Below, piece after piece: positions 17,364 through 27,499 of a stretch of DNA of 38,295 nt. The number at the start of each line of letters is the position of its first letter. Positions within the stretch are counted from its first letter, which is position 1. Below the pieces are notes generated by a model. The model made no database searches, was not told where the DNA came from, and was given only the letters and a program-made list of their open reading frames with translations. The translations under genes and the position numbers were made by a program. Origin of the DNA: Planctomycetota bacterium (lineage in GTDB: Bacteria > Planctomycetota > UBA1135 > GCA-002686595); assembly GCA_028278425.1 (NCBI GenBank), contig JANQEJ010000237.1, forward strand, positions 1-38,295, given 5' to 3'.

Positions 17364-18571
17364 CTCACGCGGGCGAAGCGGCGCTTGCCGACCTGGACGA
17401 GCAGGTTCTCGGAAGGCCGCGGCACGAGCGCCTTCGGGTCGCCGATCACCTCGCCGTCGAGGCGGACGCCGCCCTGGTCGATCAGCCGGCGCGCCTCGCC
17501 TCCGCTCGCCGTCAGGCCGACCTCGCGCAGGAGGACCGTCAGGGGCAGCCCCTCCTCCGGCCAGTCGCCGGGGAACTCCCTCTCCGGGATCTCGTCGGGG
17601 AGCTCCTTCTGCTTGAACTGCTTGTCGAAAGCCTCGGCGGCGGAACGCGCGGCGTCCGCGCCGTGGAAGAAGGCGGTCAGCTCCTGCGCGAGCCGCGCCT
17701 TGGCGTCGCGCGGGTGTCCGGCGAGCAGCGCCGCGATCTCGTCCTCCGGGACGCGCGTGAGGTGGACGAACCACGTCTCCATCGCGTCGTCCTCGATCGC
17801 CATCGTCCGCCCGTACATCTCGTTCGGCGGATCGGTGACGCCGATCGTGTTGCCGAAGGACTTCGACATCTTGCGGCCGTCGAGGCCGTTGATGAGCGGC
17901 GTCGTGCAGACCACCTGGCGCTCCTGGCCCTCCTGCTCCTGCAGGTCCCGTCCGACCAGGAGGTTGAAGAGCTGGTCCGTGCCGCCGAGCTCGACGTCCG
18001 CGCGCACCATCACCGAGTCCCAGCCCTGCATCAGCGGGTACAGGAATTCGTGGATGCCGATCGGCTCCTCGGCCTGGATGCGTTGCTGGAACGTGTCGCG
18101 CTGGATCATCTGCGCCACGGTCATCCGCGCGCAAAGGCGCATGACGTCCTCGAACGCCATCTCGTCGAACCACTCGGTGTTGTAGCGCAGCTCGGTGGCC
18201 TCCATGTCGAGGACGAGGCCCGCCTGGTCGGTGTAGGTCTTGAGGTTCGCGCGCACGACCTCGCGCGTCAGCGCCGGGCGGAGCTTGTTGCGCCCCGACG
18301 GATCGCCGACCATCGCGGTGGCCTCGCCGACGATGAGCACCACGGTGTGCCCGAGCTCCTGCACGTCGCGCAGCTTGCGCAGGAGGATCGAGTGGCCCAC
18401 GTGCAGGTCGGGCGAGCTCGGGTCGAGGCCGAGCTTGACCCGCAGGCCGCGCTTCTCCTTCGAGGCGGCGGTCAGCTTCGCGCGCAGCTCCTTCTCGTCG
18501 ATCAGCTCGACCGCGCCGCGGCGGAAGGCCGCGAGGCTCGCCTCGATCCAGCTCGCGCCGAAGACGGTCAT
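17351..18571 (-). CDS. tyrS: Tyrosyl-tRNA synthetase
   Basis: Charges tRNA-Tyr. The 406-residue class I synthetase has DPSSPDLHVGHSILLRKL with the HIGH-type motif HVGH at residues 57-60, GDPSGRN, ELGGTDQLFNLLVGRDLQ, and GRKMSKSFGN with the KMSKS loop. A C-terminal S4 RNA-binding domain begins near residue 340 (LREVGLTASGGEARRLIDQGGVRL). The HVGH variant and overall pattern resemble the TyrS2/TyrZ type rather than E. coli TyrS. The ATG shares four bases (ATGA) with the stop of the lipoprotein gene upstream, so the two are coupled. This is the last gene of a long minus-strand run beginning near 27400. Confidence 0.96.
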   Translation of the reverse strand: MTVFGASWIEASLAAFRRGAVELIDEKELRAKLTAASKEKRGLRVKLGLDPSSPDLHVGHSILLRKLRDVQELGHTVVLIVGEATAMVGDPSGRNKLRPALTREVVRANLKTYTDQAGLVLDMEATELRYNTEWFDEMAFEDVMRLCARMTVAQMIQRDTFQQRIQAEEPIGIHEFLYPLMQGWDSVMVRADVELGGTDQLFNLLVGRDLQEQEGQERQVVCTTPLINGLDGRKMSKSFGNTIGVTDPPNEMYGRTMAIEDDAMETWFVHLTRVPEDEIAALLAGHPRDAKARLAQELTAFFHGADAARSAAEAFDKQFKQKELPDEIPEREFPGDWPEEGLPLTVLLREVGLTASGGEARRLIDQGGVRLDGEVIGDPKALVPRPSENLLVQVGKRRFARVSYRG

Positions 18572-19587
18572 TCGGCCGCCGGCTCCGCGGGAACGTCGAG
18601 CTTCGGGCGGGGCTGGTCCGCGAGCTGCCGCGCGCGGCGCGCGCGGAACCAGCTCGCCCAGGCGCCGGGTTGGTTGCCGGGGCGCGCCGTGTGCGCGAGC
18701 CAGCGCAGCGCCGGCGCGATCGATTCGAGCCGATCCGGGTCCTCCTCTTCCAGGCGTTCCGCCACTGGAGCCAGCAGGTCGAGCGCCTCGTCGCGCCGCG
18801 CGATCGTGATCCGCACGGCGCGCTCGATGAGCGGCGGCGCGTACACCTTCTCCCCCTGCGCGTAGCGCACGAGCTCGGCCGGCTCGACCGCGGCGCGCGG
18901 CAGGTACGGCGCGCGCCGGATGCGCTCCGCCGGCGCGACGGGCGGCTCCCGCGCCGGGAAGCCCTCCTCGTCGAAGCGGATCTCGCCCGAGCGCAGCTCG
19001 AGCGTCCAGCGCTCGCGCACCGCGAGCGCGCCGCCCAACGGCAACTCGTAGTTCAGGAGCGGGATGCGCGCCTCGCCGTCCGGCTCGATGACGACTTCCT
19101 CGACCGCGGAGGTCGTGTGCGAGGTGGCGCGCTTCGACTCGTTGCCCACCGCGTCCATCGCGAAGGTCGCGTGCACGAGCGTTCCCGGCGGGAGGTGGAG
19201 CGACACCGGCCGCGGCAAGTCGTGCGACGCGAGCAGGACCAGCCGGTAGTCGAGCGCCGAGCCCTCGACTTCCTCGCTCGCGAGGCGCAGCTCGAGCGAT
19301 CGAACGAGCGCGCGCCCGTCGAGGATGCGCTCGTAGCCGCGCGCGAACTCGACCAGGTGGGCCGGCGGCCGGCGCAGCAGGATCCCCGCCAGGATGCGGC
19401 GGGCGAGGGCGTCGTCCCCCGCCTCCACCGCGGCCTGCAGCGCGTCGAAGGCGGGGACGAAGTCCGGGGGGATGCGCTCGCGCTCCACCGCGGGCGCACC
19501 CTGCGACGCGACGTCGCCGTCGGCCGCGCAGCCGGCGAGGCCGGCCGCGAGGCCCAGGACGGCGAGAAGGCGGTGCGGGAAGTCCAA
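18568..19587 (-). CDS. Hypothetical lipoprotein
   Basis: A 339-residue protein I cannot assign to a family. The N-terminus is a lipoprotein signal (LLAVLGLAAGLAGC, Cys20). The mature part has an Ala/Glu-rich helical section (about 40-90), then a beta-rich region with LPPGTLVHATFAMDAVGNESKRATSHTTSAVEEVVIEPDG and YELPLGGALAVRERWTLELRSGEI. The end is Arg/Pro-rich. The start is TTG at 19587, 16 nt after the rpsA stop, and the end overlaps tyrS by four bases, so it is cotranscribed with rpsA and tyrS. It is probably anchored in a membrane facing the periplasm. No catalytic motif is seen. Confidence 0.78.
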   Translation of the reverse strand: MDFPHRLLAVLGLAAGLAGCAADGDVASQGAPAVERERIPPDFVPAFDALQAAVEAGDDALARRILAGILLRRPPAHLVEFARGYERILDGRALVRSLELRLASEEVEGSALDYRLVLLASHDLPRPVSLHLPPGTLVHATFAMDAVGNESKRATSHTTSAVEEVVIEPDGEARIPLLNYELPLGGALAVRERWTLELRSGEIRFDEEGFPAREPPVAPAERIRRAPYLPRAAVEPAELVRYAQGEKVYAPPLIERAVRITIARRDEALDLLAPVAERLEEEDPDRLESIAPALRWLAHTARPGNQPGAWASWFRARRARQLADQPRPKLDVPAEPAAE

Positions 19588-19603
19588 CCGCCGGCGCGGG
19601 GCG

Positions 19604-21508
19604 CTACGCGCCCTCCTCCTTCTTCGGAGCCTCTTCGCCCTCGGCCGCGGCGGCCGGGGGCTCTTCGGCGGGAGCGGGAGCCGCTTCCGCGGCAGGCGCC
19701 TCCTCGGCGGCCGCCGCGGGCTCCGGCGCGGGGGCTTCCGCCGCCTCGGCGGGGGCCGCCTCCGGAGCCGGGGACTCCGCCTCGGCTGCGGCGGCCGCTT
19801 CCGCCGCGGCGGCCTCCGCGGCGGCGGCCTCGGCCTTCTGCTGGATGCGCTCGTTCTCGTCGAAGTCCGCGTGGACGAACGAGAGACCGATCTTGCGCTC
19901 CTCGGTGTCGACGCGGATCACCCGCACCTCGACCTTCATGCCGGGCTGCACGACCTCCTCCGGCGTCTCGATCTTGTGATCGGCGAGCTCGGAGATGTGC
20001 AGCAGGCCCTCGAGGTCCTCCTCGAGCTTCACGAACACGCCGAAGTTCGTCGTCTTCGTGACGTAGCCGGAGAGCAGGTCGCCGACGTGGTAGTTGCCGG
20101 GTATCTGGTCCATCCACGGGTCGGGCGAGAGCTGCTTCAGGCCGAGCGCGATCCGCTTCTTCACCGTGTCGACCGACAGGACGACGCAGCGCATGTTGTC
20201 GCCCTTGCGGACCATCTCGGAGGGGTGCGCGACCTTCTTGGTCCAGCTCATGTCCGAGATGTGCAGGAGGCCGTCGATGCCCTCCTCGATCTCGACGAAC
20301 GCGCCGTACGAGGTGAGGTTGCGCACCGTGCCCTCGATGATCGTGCCGATCGGGTAGTTCTTCTCGACCAGCTCCCAGGGGTTCGTCTCGGCCTGCTTCA
20401 TGCCGAGCGAGATCTCCTGCTTCTCGAGGTCGATGTCGAGCACGACCACCTCGACCTTGTCGTTCGGCTGAACGAGCTCGGAGGGGTGGTTGACGCGCTT
20501 GGTCCAGGACATCTCCGAGATGTGCACCAGGCCCTCGATGCCGTCCTCGAGCTTCACGAAGGCGCCATAGGACATGATGTTCACGACCTCGCCGACGTGG
20601 CGCGACTCGACCGGGTAGCGGGTCTCGATGCCGTCCCACGGGGAGGCCTGCTTCTGCTTCAGGCCGAGCGCGATGCGCTCGCGGTCGTGGTCGACGCGCA
20701 GCACCTTGACCTCGATCTCCTGGCCCATCTCGACCATCTCCGAGGGGTGCCGCACGCGGCCCCAGGACATGTCGGTGATGTGCAAGAGGCCGTCGATGCC
20801 GCCCAGGTCGACGAACACGCCGAAGTCGGCGATGTTCTTGACCGTGCCCATGCGGATCTGGCCCTCCTCGATGTCCTTGAGGAGCTCTTCCTTCATCCGC
20901 TGCCGCTCTTCCTCGAGGAGCTTGCGGCGCGAGATGACGACGTTCATGCGCTCGGGATCGATCTTGATGATCCGCGCGCGGATCGGCTCGTCGATGAAGT
21001 CCGAGATGTCGTGCGTGCGGCGCAGGTTGACCTGGCTCGCCGGCAGGAAGACGTTGACGCCCTCCACGTCGACCAGAAGGCCGCCCTTGATCTTGCGCTG
21101 GACGACGCCTTGGATCTCGTCGCCCTCGTTGTACTTCTCGTACATCCGCTCCCACGCGCGCAGCCGGTCGGCGCGGCGCTTGGAGAGGTTGGCGGTGTCG
21201 TCCTCGTTCAGGCCGTCGTAGTAGACCTGGAAGACCTCGCCGGCCTGCGGCAGGGTCTCGCCGAACTCGGAGAGCGAGATCGAGCCCTCGGACTTGCCGC
21301 CGATGTCGAGGATCACGAAGCCGGTGTCCTCGTCCACGGAGTCCACCGTCGCGTCGACGATCGTGCCGACTTCGGCGTCGGTGACGGACTCCGAGAGTTT
21401 CTCCGCGAACTGCGGGTCGTCGAAGCCGGTGAGGGCTTCGGAGATTCTGCGGTCAAGCTCCTCGGGATCGAGCTCGTATTGCTTGACGCGTCGAGATACG
21501 AGAGTCAT
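19604..21508 (-). CDS. rpsA: 30S ribosomal protein S1
   Basis: RNA-binding protein that helps load mRNA on the small ribosomal subunit. The 634-residue product has six S1 domains. The last four are very alike, each with a core such as YGAFVKLEDGIEGLVHISEMSW and a spacer like HPSEMVRKGD. After about residue 555 there is a low-complexity Ala/Glu/Pro tail of roughly 75 residues ending in a short charged KKEE patch. This tail is longer than in E. coli S1 (557 residues). The ATG at 21508 is preceded by AGGAA 12 nt upstream. It follows cmk and plsC, the classical cmk-rpsA neighbourhood. Confidence 0.95.
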   Translation of the reverse strand: MTLVSRRVKQYELDPEELDRRISEALTGFDDPQFAEKLSESVTDAEVGTIVDATVDSVDEDTGFVILDIGGKSEGSISLSEFGETLPQAGEVFQVYYDGLNEDDTANLSKRRADRLRAWERMYEKYNEGDEIQGVVQRKIKGGLLVDVEGVNVFLPASQVNLRRTHDISDFIDEPIRARIIKIDPERMNVVISRRKLLEEERQRMKEELLKDIEEGQIRMGTVKNIADFGVFVDLGGIDGLLHITDMSWGRVRHPSEMVEMGQEIEVKVLRVDHDRERIALGLKQKQASPWDGIETRYPVESRHVGEVVNIMSYGAFVKLEDGIEGLVHISEMSWTKRVNHPSELVQPNDKVEVVVLDIDLEKQEISLGMKQAETNPWELVEKNYPIGTIIEGTVRNLTSYGAFVEIEEGIDGLLHISDMSWTKKVAHPSEMVRKGDNMRCVVLSVDTVKKRIALGLKQLSPDPWMDQIPGNYHVGDLLSGYVTKTTNFGVFVKLEEDLEGLLHISELADHKIETPEEVVQPGMKVEVRVIRVDTEERKIGLSFVHADFDENERIQQKAEAAAAEAAAAEAAAAAEAESPAPEAAPAEAAEAPAPEPAAAAEEAPAAEAAPAPAEEPPAAAAEGEEAPKKEEGA

Positions 21509-21606
21509 GGGTCGGTTACTTTCCTGCGTGATCAAAAGGGTTTCAGGGATAGGTAGAAAAAGGGTGTGCGCCGCGCCTCGAAACGCAGCCGAGGCGCGGT
21601 GTTCGT

Positions 21607-22290
21607 TCAGGGGACCGGGGGCACGGAGGCGAAGGAGCCGTCGCCGACCATGGCGCGGACGGCTTCGCGCGCGCGCTCGAGCGCGTCCCCGTCGGCGGAG
21701 TCGATCGGCGGTCCGTACCGGATCGCGCAGCGCCGGGGGCGGGGCAGAAGCGCGCCCATGGGCGCGACGTCGCCGGTGCCGCGGATGCCGCAGGGCACGA
21801 GGGGGACCTTGGCCTGGCGGGCGATCACGGCGGTGCCGCGCTGGAACTCGCGCACGCGGCCGTCCCGCGAGCGGGTCCCCTCGGGGTAGATCGCCACCGC
21901 GTCGCCGAGCTTCAGGTGCTCGACCATCTCGCGGAGCGCCGCGCGGTCCGTCGCGCCGCGCCGCACCATCACGGCGCCGGTGTGCTTGATCATGAACCCG
22001 ACGACCCGGCTCTTGGCCAGGGTGTCGCGGGCGACGAAGCAGACGTGCCGCGGGGTGGACGCCGCGATCAGCGGGATGTCGAGGAAGGACTGGTGATTGG
22101 CCACGATCACGCAACCGCCCTCGCGCGGGAGGTGCTCCCTCCCCTCGACGCGATAGCGGTGCACGAGCGTGAACCAGAACCGCCAGAACGTGCGCGACAC
22201 CCGGTAGACCAGGCTCTTCTCGACCGTGAGCTCCTTCGGCCGCGCGCGGCGGAGCTCCGCCTCGGTGACGTCGGTGCGCGTGTCGGTCAC
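21607..22290 (-). CDS. plsC: 1-acyl-sn-glycerol-3-phosphate acyltransferase (PlsC family)
   Basis: Adds the second acyl chain to lysophosphatidic acid at the inner membrane. The 227-residue protein has the catalytic NHQSFLD (His66, Asp71), a second block around FVARDTLAKSRVVGFMIKHTGAVMVRRG, the substrate-binding PEGTRSRDG, and VPLVPCGIRGT. A hydrophobic/aromatic stretch near residues 30-48 (RVSRTFWRFWFTLVH) may insert in the membrane. The start is GTG at 22290, 4 nt after the cmk stop. The arrangement cmk-plsC-rpsA is common in several phyla. PlsC paralogues for lipid A or ornithine lipids exist, so the acceptor is assigned by family only. Confidence 0.9.
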   Translation of the reverse strand: MTDTRTDVTEAELRRARPKELTVEKSLVYRVSRTFWRFWFTLVHRYRVEGREHLPREGGCVIVANHQSFLDIPLIAASTPRHVCFVARDTLAKSRVVGFMIKHTGAVMVRRGATDRAALREMVEHLKLGDAVAIYPEGTRSRDGRVREFQRGTAVIARQAKVPLVPCGIRGTGDVAPMGALLPRPRRCAIRYGPPIDSADGDALERAREAVRAMVGDGSFASVPPVP

Positions 22291-22294
22291 GGGG

Positions 22295-22945
22295 TCAGGC
22301 CCTCGAGGCGGAACGCACCACCGCGAGGACCGCGGCGACGACCTCGTCGACCGAGCGCGAGTCCGCGTCGATCGCGTGCGCGTCGTCCGCCTGGACCAGT
22401 GGCGAGTGCGCGCGGGTCGCGTCGAGGTCGTCCCGGCGCTGGATGTCGCCGAGGATCTCCTCGTAGCGGTCGGGGCTCCCCTCCTGCAGCGCGCGCCGGC
22501 GCGCGCGCTCGTCGGGGCTCGCGTTGAGAAAGAACTTGTGGTCGGCTTCCGGGAACACGACGGTCGTCGTGTCCCGCCCCTCCGCCACGACGCCGGGCGG
22601 CCGCCGCGCGATCGCCCGCTGGCGCGCGACGACCGCCTCGCGCACGCTCGGGTGCGCGGAGACGGCCGACACGTTCAGCGTGACGGTCTGGCTGCGAACG
22701 TCCGGCTCGCCGGGACGACCATCGATCAGGACCTTGCCCGCGTCGTCGAAGTCCAGCTCGATCGACCGCGCCACCTCGGCGCACGCGTCGGCGTCCGAGG
22801 GGTGGATCGACCGCTCCAGGACCGCCAGCGTCACGGCGCGGTACATCGCTCCGGTGTCGAGGAAGCGCAATCCCAGCTCCTGGGCGACGCGCTTCGCCAC
22901 CGTGCTCTTGCCCGCGCCTGCGGGCCCGTCCATGGCAATGATCAT
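22295..22945 (-). CDS. cmk: Cytidylate kinase
   Basis: Phosphorylates CMP and dCMP with ATP. The 216-residue protein begins MIIAMDGPAGAGKSTVAKRVA with the P-loop at residues 7-15, then FLDTGAMYRAVTLA, the Cmk-specific LNVSAVSAHPSVREAVVARQRAIA, and VAEGRDTTTVVFPEADHKFFLNAS with the nucleotide-binding EGRDxxTxVFP. DIQRRDDLDATRAHSPLVQADDA closes the NMP-binding part. Length is typical (about 220). It is followed after 4 nt by plsC. The 46-nt gap after the SGNH hydrolase gene contains TATCCT at about 30 nt from the ATG, a possible internal promoter. Confidence 0.96.
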   Translation of the reverse strand: MIIAMDGPAGAGKSTVAKRVAQELGLRFLDTGAMYRAVTLAVLERSIHPSDADACAEVARSIELDFDDAGKVLIDGRPGEPDVRSQTVTLNVSAVSAHPSVREAVVARQRAIARRPPGVVAEGRDTTTVVFPEADHKFFLNASPDERARRRALQEGSPDRYEEILGDIQRRDDLDATRAHSPLVQADDAHAIDADSRSVDEVVAAVLAVVRSASRA

Positions 22946-22991
22946 TCCCTGGGGAGAAGGCCGTAAAAGGATAGGGAGTCCGGGGTTGGGA

Positions 22992-23930
22992 TCAAGGGAG
23001 GAGGCCGCGCTCGCGCAGGAACTCCCCCACCGCGGCGGCCACGGCGGCGTGTCCGTGGGCCGTCCAGTGCGTGTCGTGGGCGAAGGTCGTCGGCCCCTCG
23101 GCGGCGGCGGCCTCCAGAGCGGGGGCCACGTCCAACACCGCGACGGGCGCGGCGCCGGAGCCGAGCCGGTCGGCCAGCCACCCCTGCCCCTCCACGAGGA
23201 CCACCGGCTCGGCGCCGGCGGCGCGGACCTCCTCGGCGAGCCGGCGCAGGAGCGCCGCCACCCGCCCGCGGGCCGCGGAAAGGTCGGGCGGAGACTCCGA
23301 CGCGGCGTCCCACTGCTTGCGCAGCGAGCGGTAGAGGTGCGAGCGCGCGAGCCACCCCGGCTCCGCGGGGAGCTCCGGCTCGCCCAGCCCCTCGGCCTCG
23401 CTCCACGGGAAGAAGGGCTTCGGGCGCCCGTAGGAGCGCCGGCGCGCCGCCTCGACCAGGTCGTTGGCGCAGAACAGGACGAGCACGACCCGCGGCGCCA
23501 GCCCCGGCCCGTGGCGACGCCAGAGGAGGAGCTCCTGGTCCGTCCCGTAGCCGCTGACGCCGAGGTTGGCGACCGTGACGCCGAGGAGCACCTCGAGGCG
23601 ATCGGCGAAGCACTCCCCCGCCTCGACGCCCCAGCCGAACGTCAGCGAGTCTCCGAGCGTCACGATCTCCGCGCCCCCCTGGCCGGGCGGCGTCGCGTCG
23701 CGGAAGCCGTTCGCGTTGATCTCGATCCCGACGTCGAAGTCCTCCGTCGCGTGGCGAACGGAGACACCGGCCACGTAGCGCCAGCCGAGCTCGGGATCGC
23801 GCTCCGTGTACCGCGGGTTGGTCGTCGGACCGAAGCCGGCCGTGCGGAACGTGCGCCAGATGAGCTCCGCCGCCCCCAGCGCGAGCACCGCGGCCGCCGC
23901 TGCGAGCGGGATGCCGCGGCGCGCCTTCAG
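22992..23930 (-). CDS. Membrane-anchored SGNH/GDSL-family hydrolase
   Basis: About 312 residues. After a single N-terminal membrane segment (IPLAAAAAVLALGAAELIW) the extracytoplasmic part has the SGNH blocks: TLGDSLTFGWGV with the nucleophile Ser, NLGVSGYGTDQ with the oxyanion Gly, FCANDL with Asn, and DTHWTAHGHAAVA with the Asp-His pair. Such proteins are esterases or O-acyl transferases of lipids or polysaccharides. No ATG, GTG or TTG exists in frame before the membrane segment; a CTG at 23930 forms CTGA with the lpxH stop and is my choice. A GTG a few codons into the segment would remove most of the anchor. The substrate is unknown; the position after lpxH suggests envelope modification. 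Confidence 0.82.
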   Translation of the reverse strand: MKARRGIPLAAAAAVLALGAAELIWRTFRTAGFGPTTNPRYTERDPELGWRYVAGVSVRHATEDFDVGIEINANGFRDATPPGQGGAEIVTLGDSLTFGWGVEAGECFADRLEVLLGVTVANLGVSGYGTDQELLLWRRHGPGLAPRVVLVLFCANDLVEAARRRSYGRPKPFFPWSEAEGLGEPELPAEPGWLARSHLYRSLRKQWDAASESPPDLSAARGRVAALLRRLAEEVRAAGAEPVVLVEGQGWLADRLGSGAAPVAVLDVAPALEAAAAEGPTTFAHDTHWTAHGHAAVAAAVGEFLRERGLLP

Positions 23931-24697
23931 GCCGCGCCTCCCCCGTCCGGCCGCGCGCTGGAGGCGAAGCGTAGCCCGCCGCGCTCCACCGCGAGCGTGT
24001 CGCGGCGACCGCCGAACGCGTCGAGCACGATCCAGCGCGGCCCGCCGACCACTTCCTCGTCGCGGAACTCGTGCGCGTGCCCGCACACGACGGTCGTCGC
24101 CGCGTGCGCGCGCGCGAACGCGGCGCAGGCGTCCGCTTGAAGCGCCTTCTCCTCGCTGGGCTTCGCGGCCACCGCCTTGATCGACGCGCGGCGCAGGCGG
24201 CGCGCGAGCGAGCGCGACACGCCGAGCGGCAGGCGGGGCGCGAGCCACAGGAGGGGGCCCGAGCGCAGCACGCGGCGCAGGCGCTGGTAGCCGCGGTCGC
24301 GCGTCGCGAGCTCGTCGCCGTGAATCACGAGGACCCGGCCCCCGTCGGGCAGCCGCCCCACGAACCCGTCGCGGCGCACGCGCGCGCCGCTCGCCTCCTC
24401 GAAGGAGGCGTCGAGGAGGAAGTCGCGGTTCCCCGGCACGACGTCCACCGCGGTGCCGCTCGCGGTCAGCGCGCGAAGCGCGGCCAGGACGCGCTCGCCG
24501 CCGGGCGTGCGCGCGTGGGCTGGACCGAGCCAGTACTCGAAGAGGTCGCCGAGGATCGCCAGGCGCGGCGCGGAGCCGTTGCGCTCCAGAAAGGCGCCGA
24601 ACCCGGCCAGCGCCGCCTCGTCCTCGACGTCGAGGTGGAGATCGGCGATCAGAAGCGTGCCGGGGGCCAGGTCGAGCTCGGGCAACGGGGAGCCCAT
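23927..24697 (-). CDS. lpxH: UDP-2,3-diacylglucosamine hydrolase (LpxH-like)
   Basis: A 256-residue calcineurin-type metallophosphoesterase of the LpxH family, which cleaves UDP-2,3-diacylglucosamine to lipid X in lipid A synthesis. Metal-site blocks appear in order: ADLHLD (Asp19, His21), GDLFEYWLG, GNRDFLLD, HGDELATRDRGYQRLRRVLRS and CGHAHEF. The HGDxL..DxxYQ..R.. block is characteristic of LpxH rather than of generic phosphoesterases. It starts 9 nt after the NtrC-type regulator and shares four bases with the SGNH hydrolase gene. If correct, the organism makes lipid A. A functionally analogous LpxH2-type role is an alternative. Confidence 0.85.
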   Translation of the reverse strand: MGSPLPELDLAPGTLLIADLHLDVEDEAALAGFGAFLERNGSAPRLAILGDLFEYWLGPAHARTPGGERVLAALRALTASGTAVDVVPGNRDFLLDASFEEASGARVRRDGFVGRLPDGGRVLVIHGDELATRDRGYQRLRRVLRSGPLLWLAPRLPLGVSRSLARRLRRASIKAVAAKPSEEKALQADACAAFARAHAATTVVCGHAHEFRDEEVVGGPRWIVLDAFGGRRDTLAVERGGLRFASSARPDGGGAA

Positions 24698-24706
24698 GGC
24701 GCCGGT

Positions 24707-26071
<1,365 letters not shown>

Positions 26072-26076
26072 CGGCC

Positions 26077-26604
26077 CTAGACCGGGCCCGGCCCGGGGTC
26101 GCGGTAGACGAAGCGGTCGCCTCCCTCGGCGGCGGCCTCGTCCATCGCCCGCTCGGCGGCGTCCACGAGGTCGTCGAAGAACATGGTGTTCTCGTTCTCG
26201 TAGTGGGAGAGCCCGATCGAGAGCGTGACCTTCACCTCGCCCTCGCCGCCGTCGAACGAGAGCTCGCGCGCGGCGCCCAGCACGCGCCCGGCGGTGACCT
26301 CGGCGCCCTCGCGACGGGTGTGCGGGAGGATCGCCATCAGGCGGTCGTCCACCAGGCGCCCGAGGTAGTCGCAGGTCCGCGTGGCGCCGAGCAGGAGCTC
26401 GACCACGCCGTCCATGATCCGCTCCTTCATCTCGAAGCCGTGGACGTCGCGCAGGTGTCCGCCGCGGTCCAGGGAGACGACGAGGCAGCTCACGGGATAG
26501 CCGTAGCGCTGCGCGCGGCTGAACTCGACGCGCATCAGGTGGCGGATCTGCGTCAGGGAGAAGAGGTTCTCGTAGGACGCATCGGTGGCGTGGGATTCCG
26601 ACAT
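26077..26604 (-). CDS. Degenerate GGDEF-domain protein
   Basis: A 175-residue protein made almost wholly of one GGDEF-like domain. The fold markers are visible: FSRAQRYGYPVSCLVVSLD at the metal/base-binding strand, YLGRLVDDRLMAILPHT where GGDEF should be, and VKVTLSIGLSHYE late. The signature reads LVDDR, so both Gly and the catalytic Glu are missing and cyclic-di-GMP synthesis is not expected. No RxxD inhibitory site is evident. It may bind GTP or c-di-GMP, or act as a protein-interaction module for the regulator encoded 5 nt downstream. TAGACT lies 7 nt before the ATG, so it may have its own leaderless promoter in addition to reading from the FHA-like gene. Confidence 0.85.
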   Translation of the reverse strand: MSESHATDASYENLFSLTQIRHLMRVEFSRAQRYGYPVSCLVVSLDRGGHLRDVHGFEMKERIMDGVVELLLGATRTCDYLGRLVDDRLMAILPHTRREGAEVTAGRVLGAARELSFDGGEGEVKVTLSIGLSHYENENTMFFDDLVDAAERAMDEAAAEGGDRFVYRDPGPGPV

Positions 26605-26611
26605 GGCGCTC

Positions 26612-26617
26612 AGTCTA
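26612..26617 (-). promoter_or_regulatory. -10-like element (TAGACT) for the GGDEF gene
   Basis: TAGACT on the minus strand, then 7 nt and the ATG at 26604. Its first three bases are the stop codon of the FHA-like gene, so the next gene may be transcribed from a promoter embedded in the upstream stop. Confidence 0.4.
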
Positions 26618-27400
26618 GCCGCGCATCATCATGCGATCGAACAGCGCGTCGAACTCCACGCCGCGCAGGCGCAGGAGCAGGAGAATCGCCAGCACGATCA
26701 GCGAGTAGACGACGAAGGCGATCCCCTGGCTCAGGATCATCGCCATCCCTCCCTTGGCCGCCTGCCGGGCCTTCCGCGAGGCTCCGCGCGACCCGCTCAA
26801 GAGCGGTGCCATCAGAAGGTCGCGCAGAAGCCTGCCCGAGCGCTCGATCATCTTCGGATCGCCGCCGCGCCCGGGGCTTCGCGCGAGGATCTCGCGGGCG
26901 CACTGGTCCGCGTCGAAGTCGTCGCGCATCACGGCGTCCTGCCAGCGCTTCGCGGTGACCCGGTCGGCCATGCTCAGCTCGACCAGAAGGCCCGCCTGAA
27001 GGCGCTTCCACACCTTGTCCTCCTCCGGCGGCAGGCCGCGCGCGACGACGGCGGGCTGCGCGGCGGCGGGCGCCGGCGGCGGCGCGAGCGGGATCTCCTC
27101 GAGCGCCGCGTGGTCGTCCGGCGCCGCTTCGCCGCCGTAGACGAGCTTCACTCCGTGCCACTCGAGCTGGTCGCCCGGCTTGAGCTGCTCCTCGTCGAGC
27201 GCGCGGCCGTTGAGCGTCGGCGCGGTGCCCCCGCCGACGAAGATCGCGCGCGGCGGCCGGTCCCACACGTGAAGCTGATCCGAGCCGGAAGCCTCGAGCG
27301 GAATCTCTCCGTCGACGCCCCCGATGCGCGTCAGCCCGTCGCGCAAGGCCTCGCGCCGCGTACCCGACGCGTCGCTGATGTCCAGCCAACCGCCCGCCAT
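26615..27400 (-). CDS. FHA-like domain protein with C-terminal membrane segment
   Basis: A 261-residue protein. The first 90 residues resemble an FHA domain: LTRIGGVDGEIPL, LHVWDRPPRAIFVGGGTAPTLNGRAL, and LKPGDQLEWHGVKLVYGG. The usual phosphothreonine-binding Arg/Ser-x-x-His core is not clear, so binding is doubtful. A Pro/Ala linker follows, then a helical region (about 130-200, KVWKRLQAGLLVELSMADRV) and one membrane helix near 225-247 (GIAFVVYSLIVLAILLLL) close to the end, giving a tail-anchored topology with the N-terminus in the cytoplasm. It is the first gene of the GGDEF/NtrC run and divergent from rpoN, 115 bp away. FHA modules often dock on phosphorylated Ser/Thr kinases; partner kinases exist in this window, but a link is speculative. 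Confidence 0.65.
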   Translation of the reverse strand: MAGGWLDISDASGTRREALRDGLTRIGGVDGEIPLEASGSDQLHVWDRPPRAIFVGGGTAPTLNGRALDEEQLKPGDQLEWHGVKLVYGGEAAPDDHAALEEIPLAPPPAPAAAQPAVVARGLPPEEDKVWKRLQAGLLVELSMADRVTAKRWQDAVMRDDFDADQCAREILARSPGRGGDPKMIERSGRLLRDLLMAPLLSGSRGASRKARQAAKGGMAMILSQGIAFVVYSLIVLAILLLLRLRGVEFDALFDRMMMRG

Positions 27401-27499
27401 CGCGGCATCAAGCTACCAACGCCGGCGCGTCCCTCCCACGGGGCGGAAACATCTTCCGGCGAATTCTCACCGCCCCCGTCAACCGCCTCGGTCAGGGCC

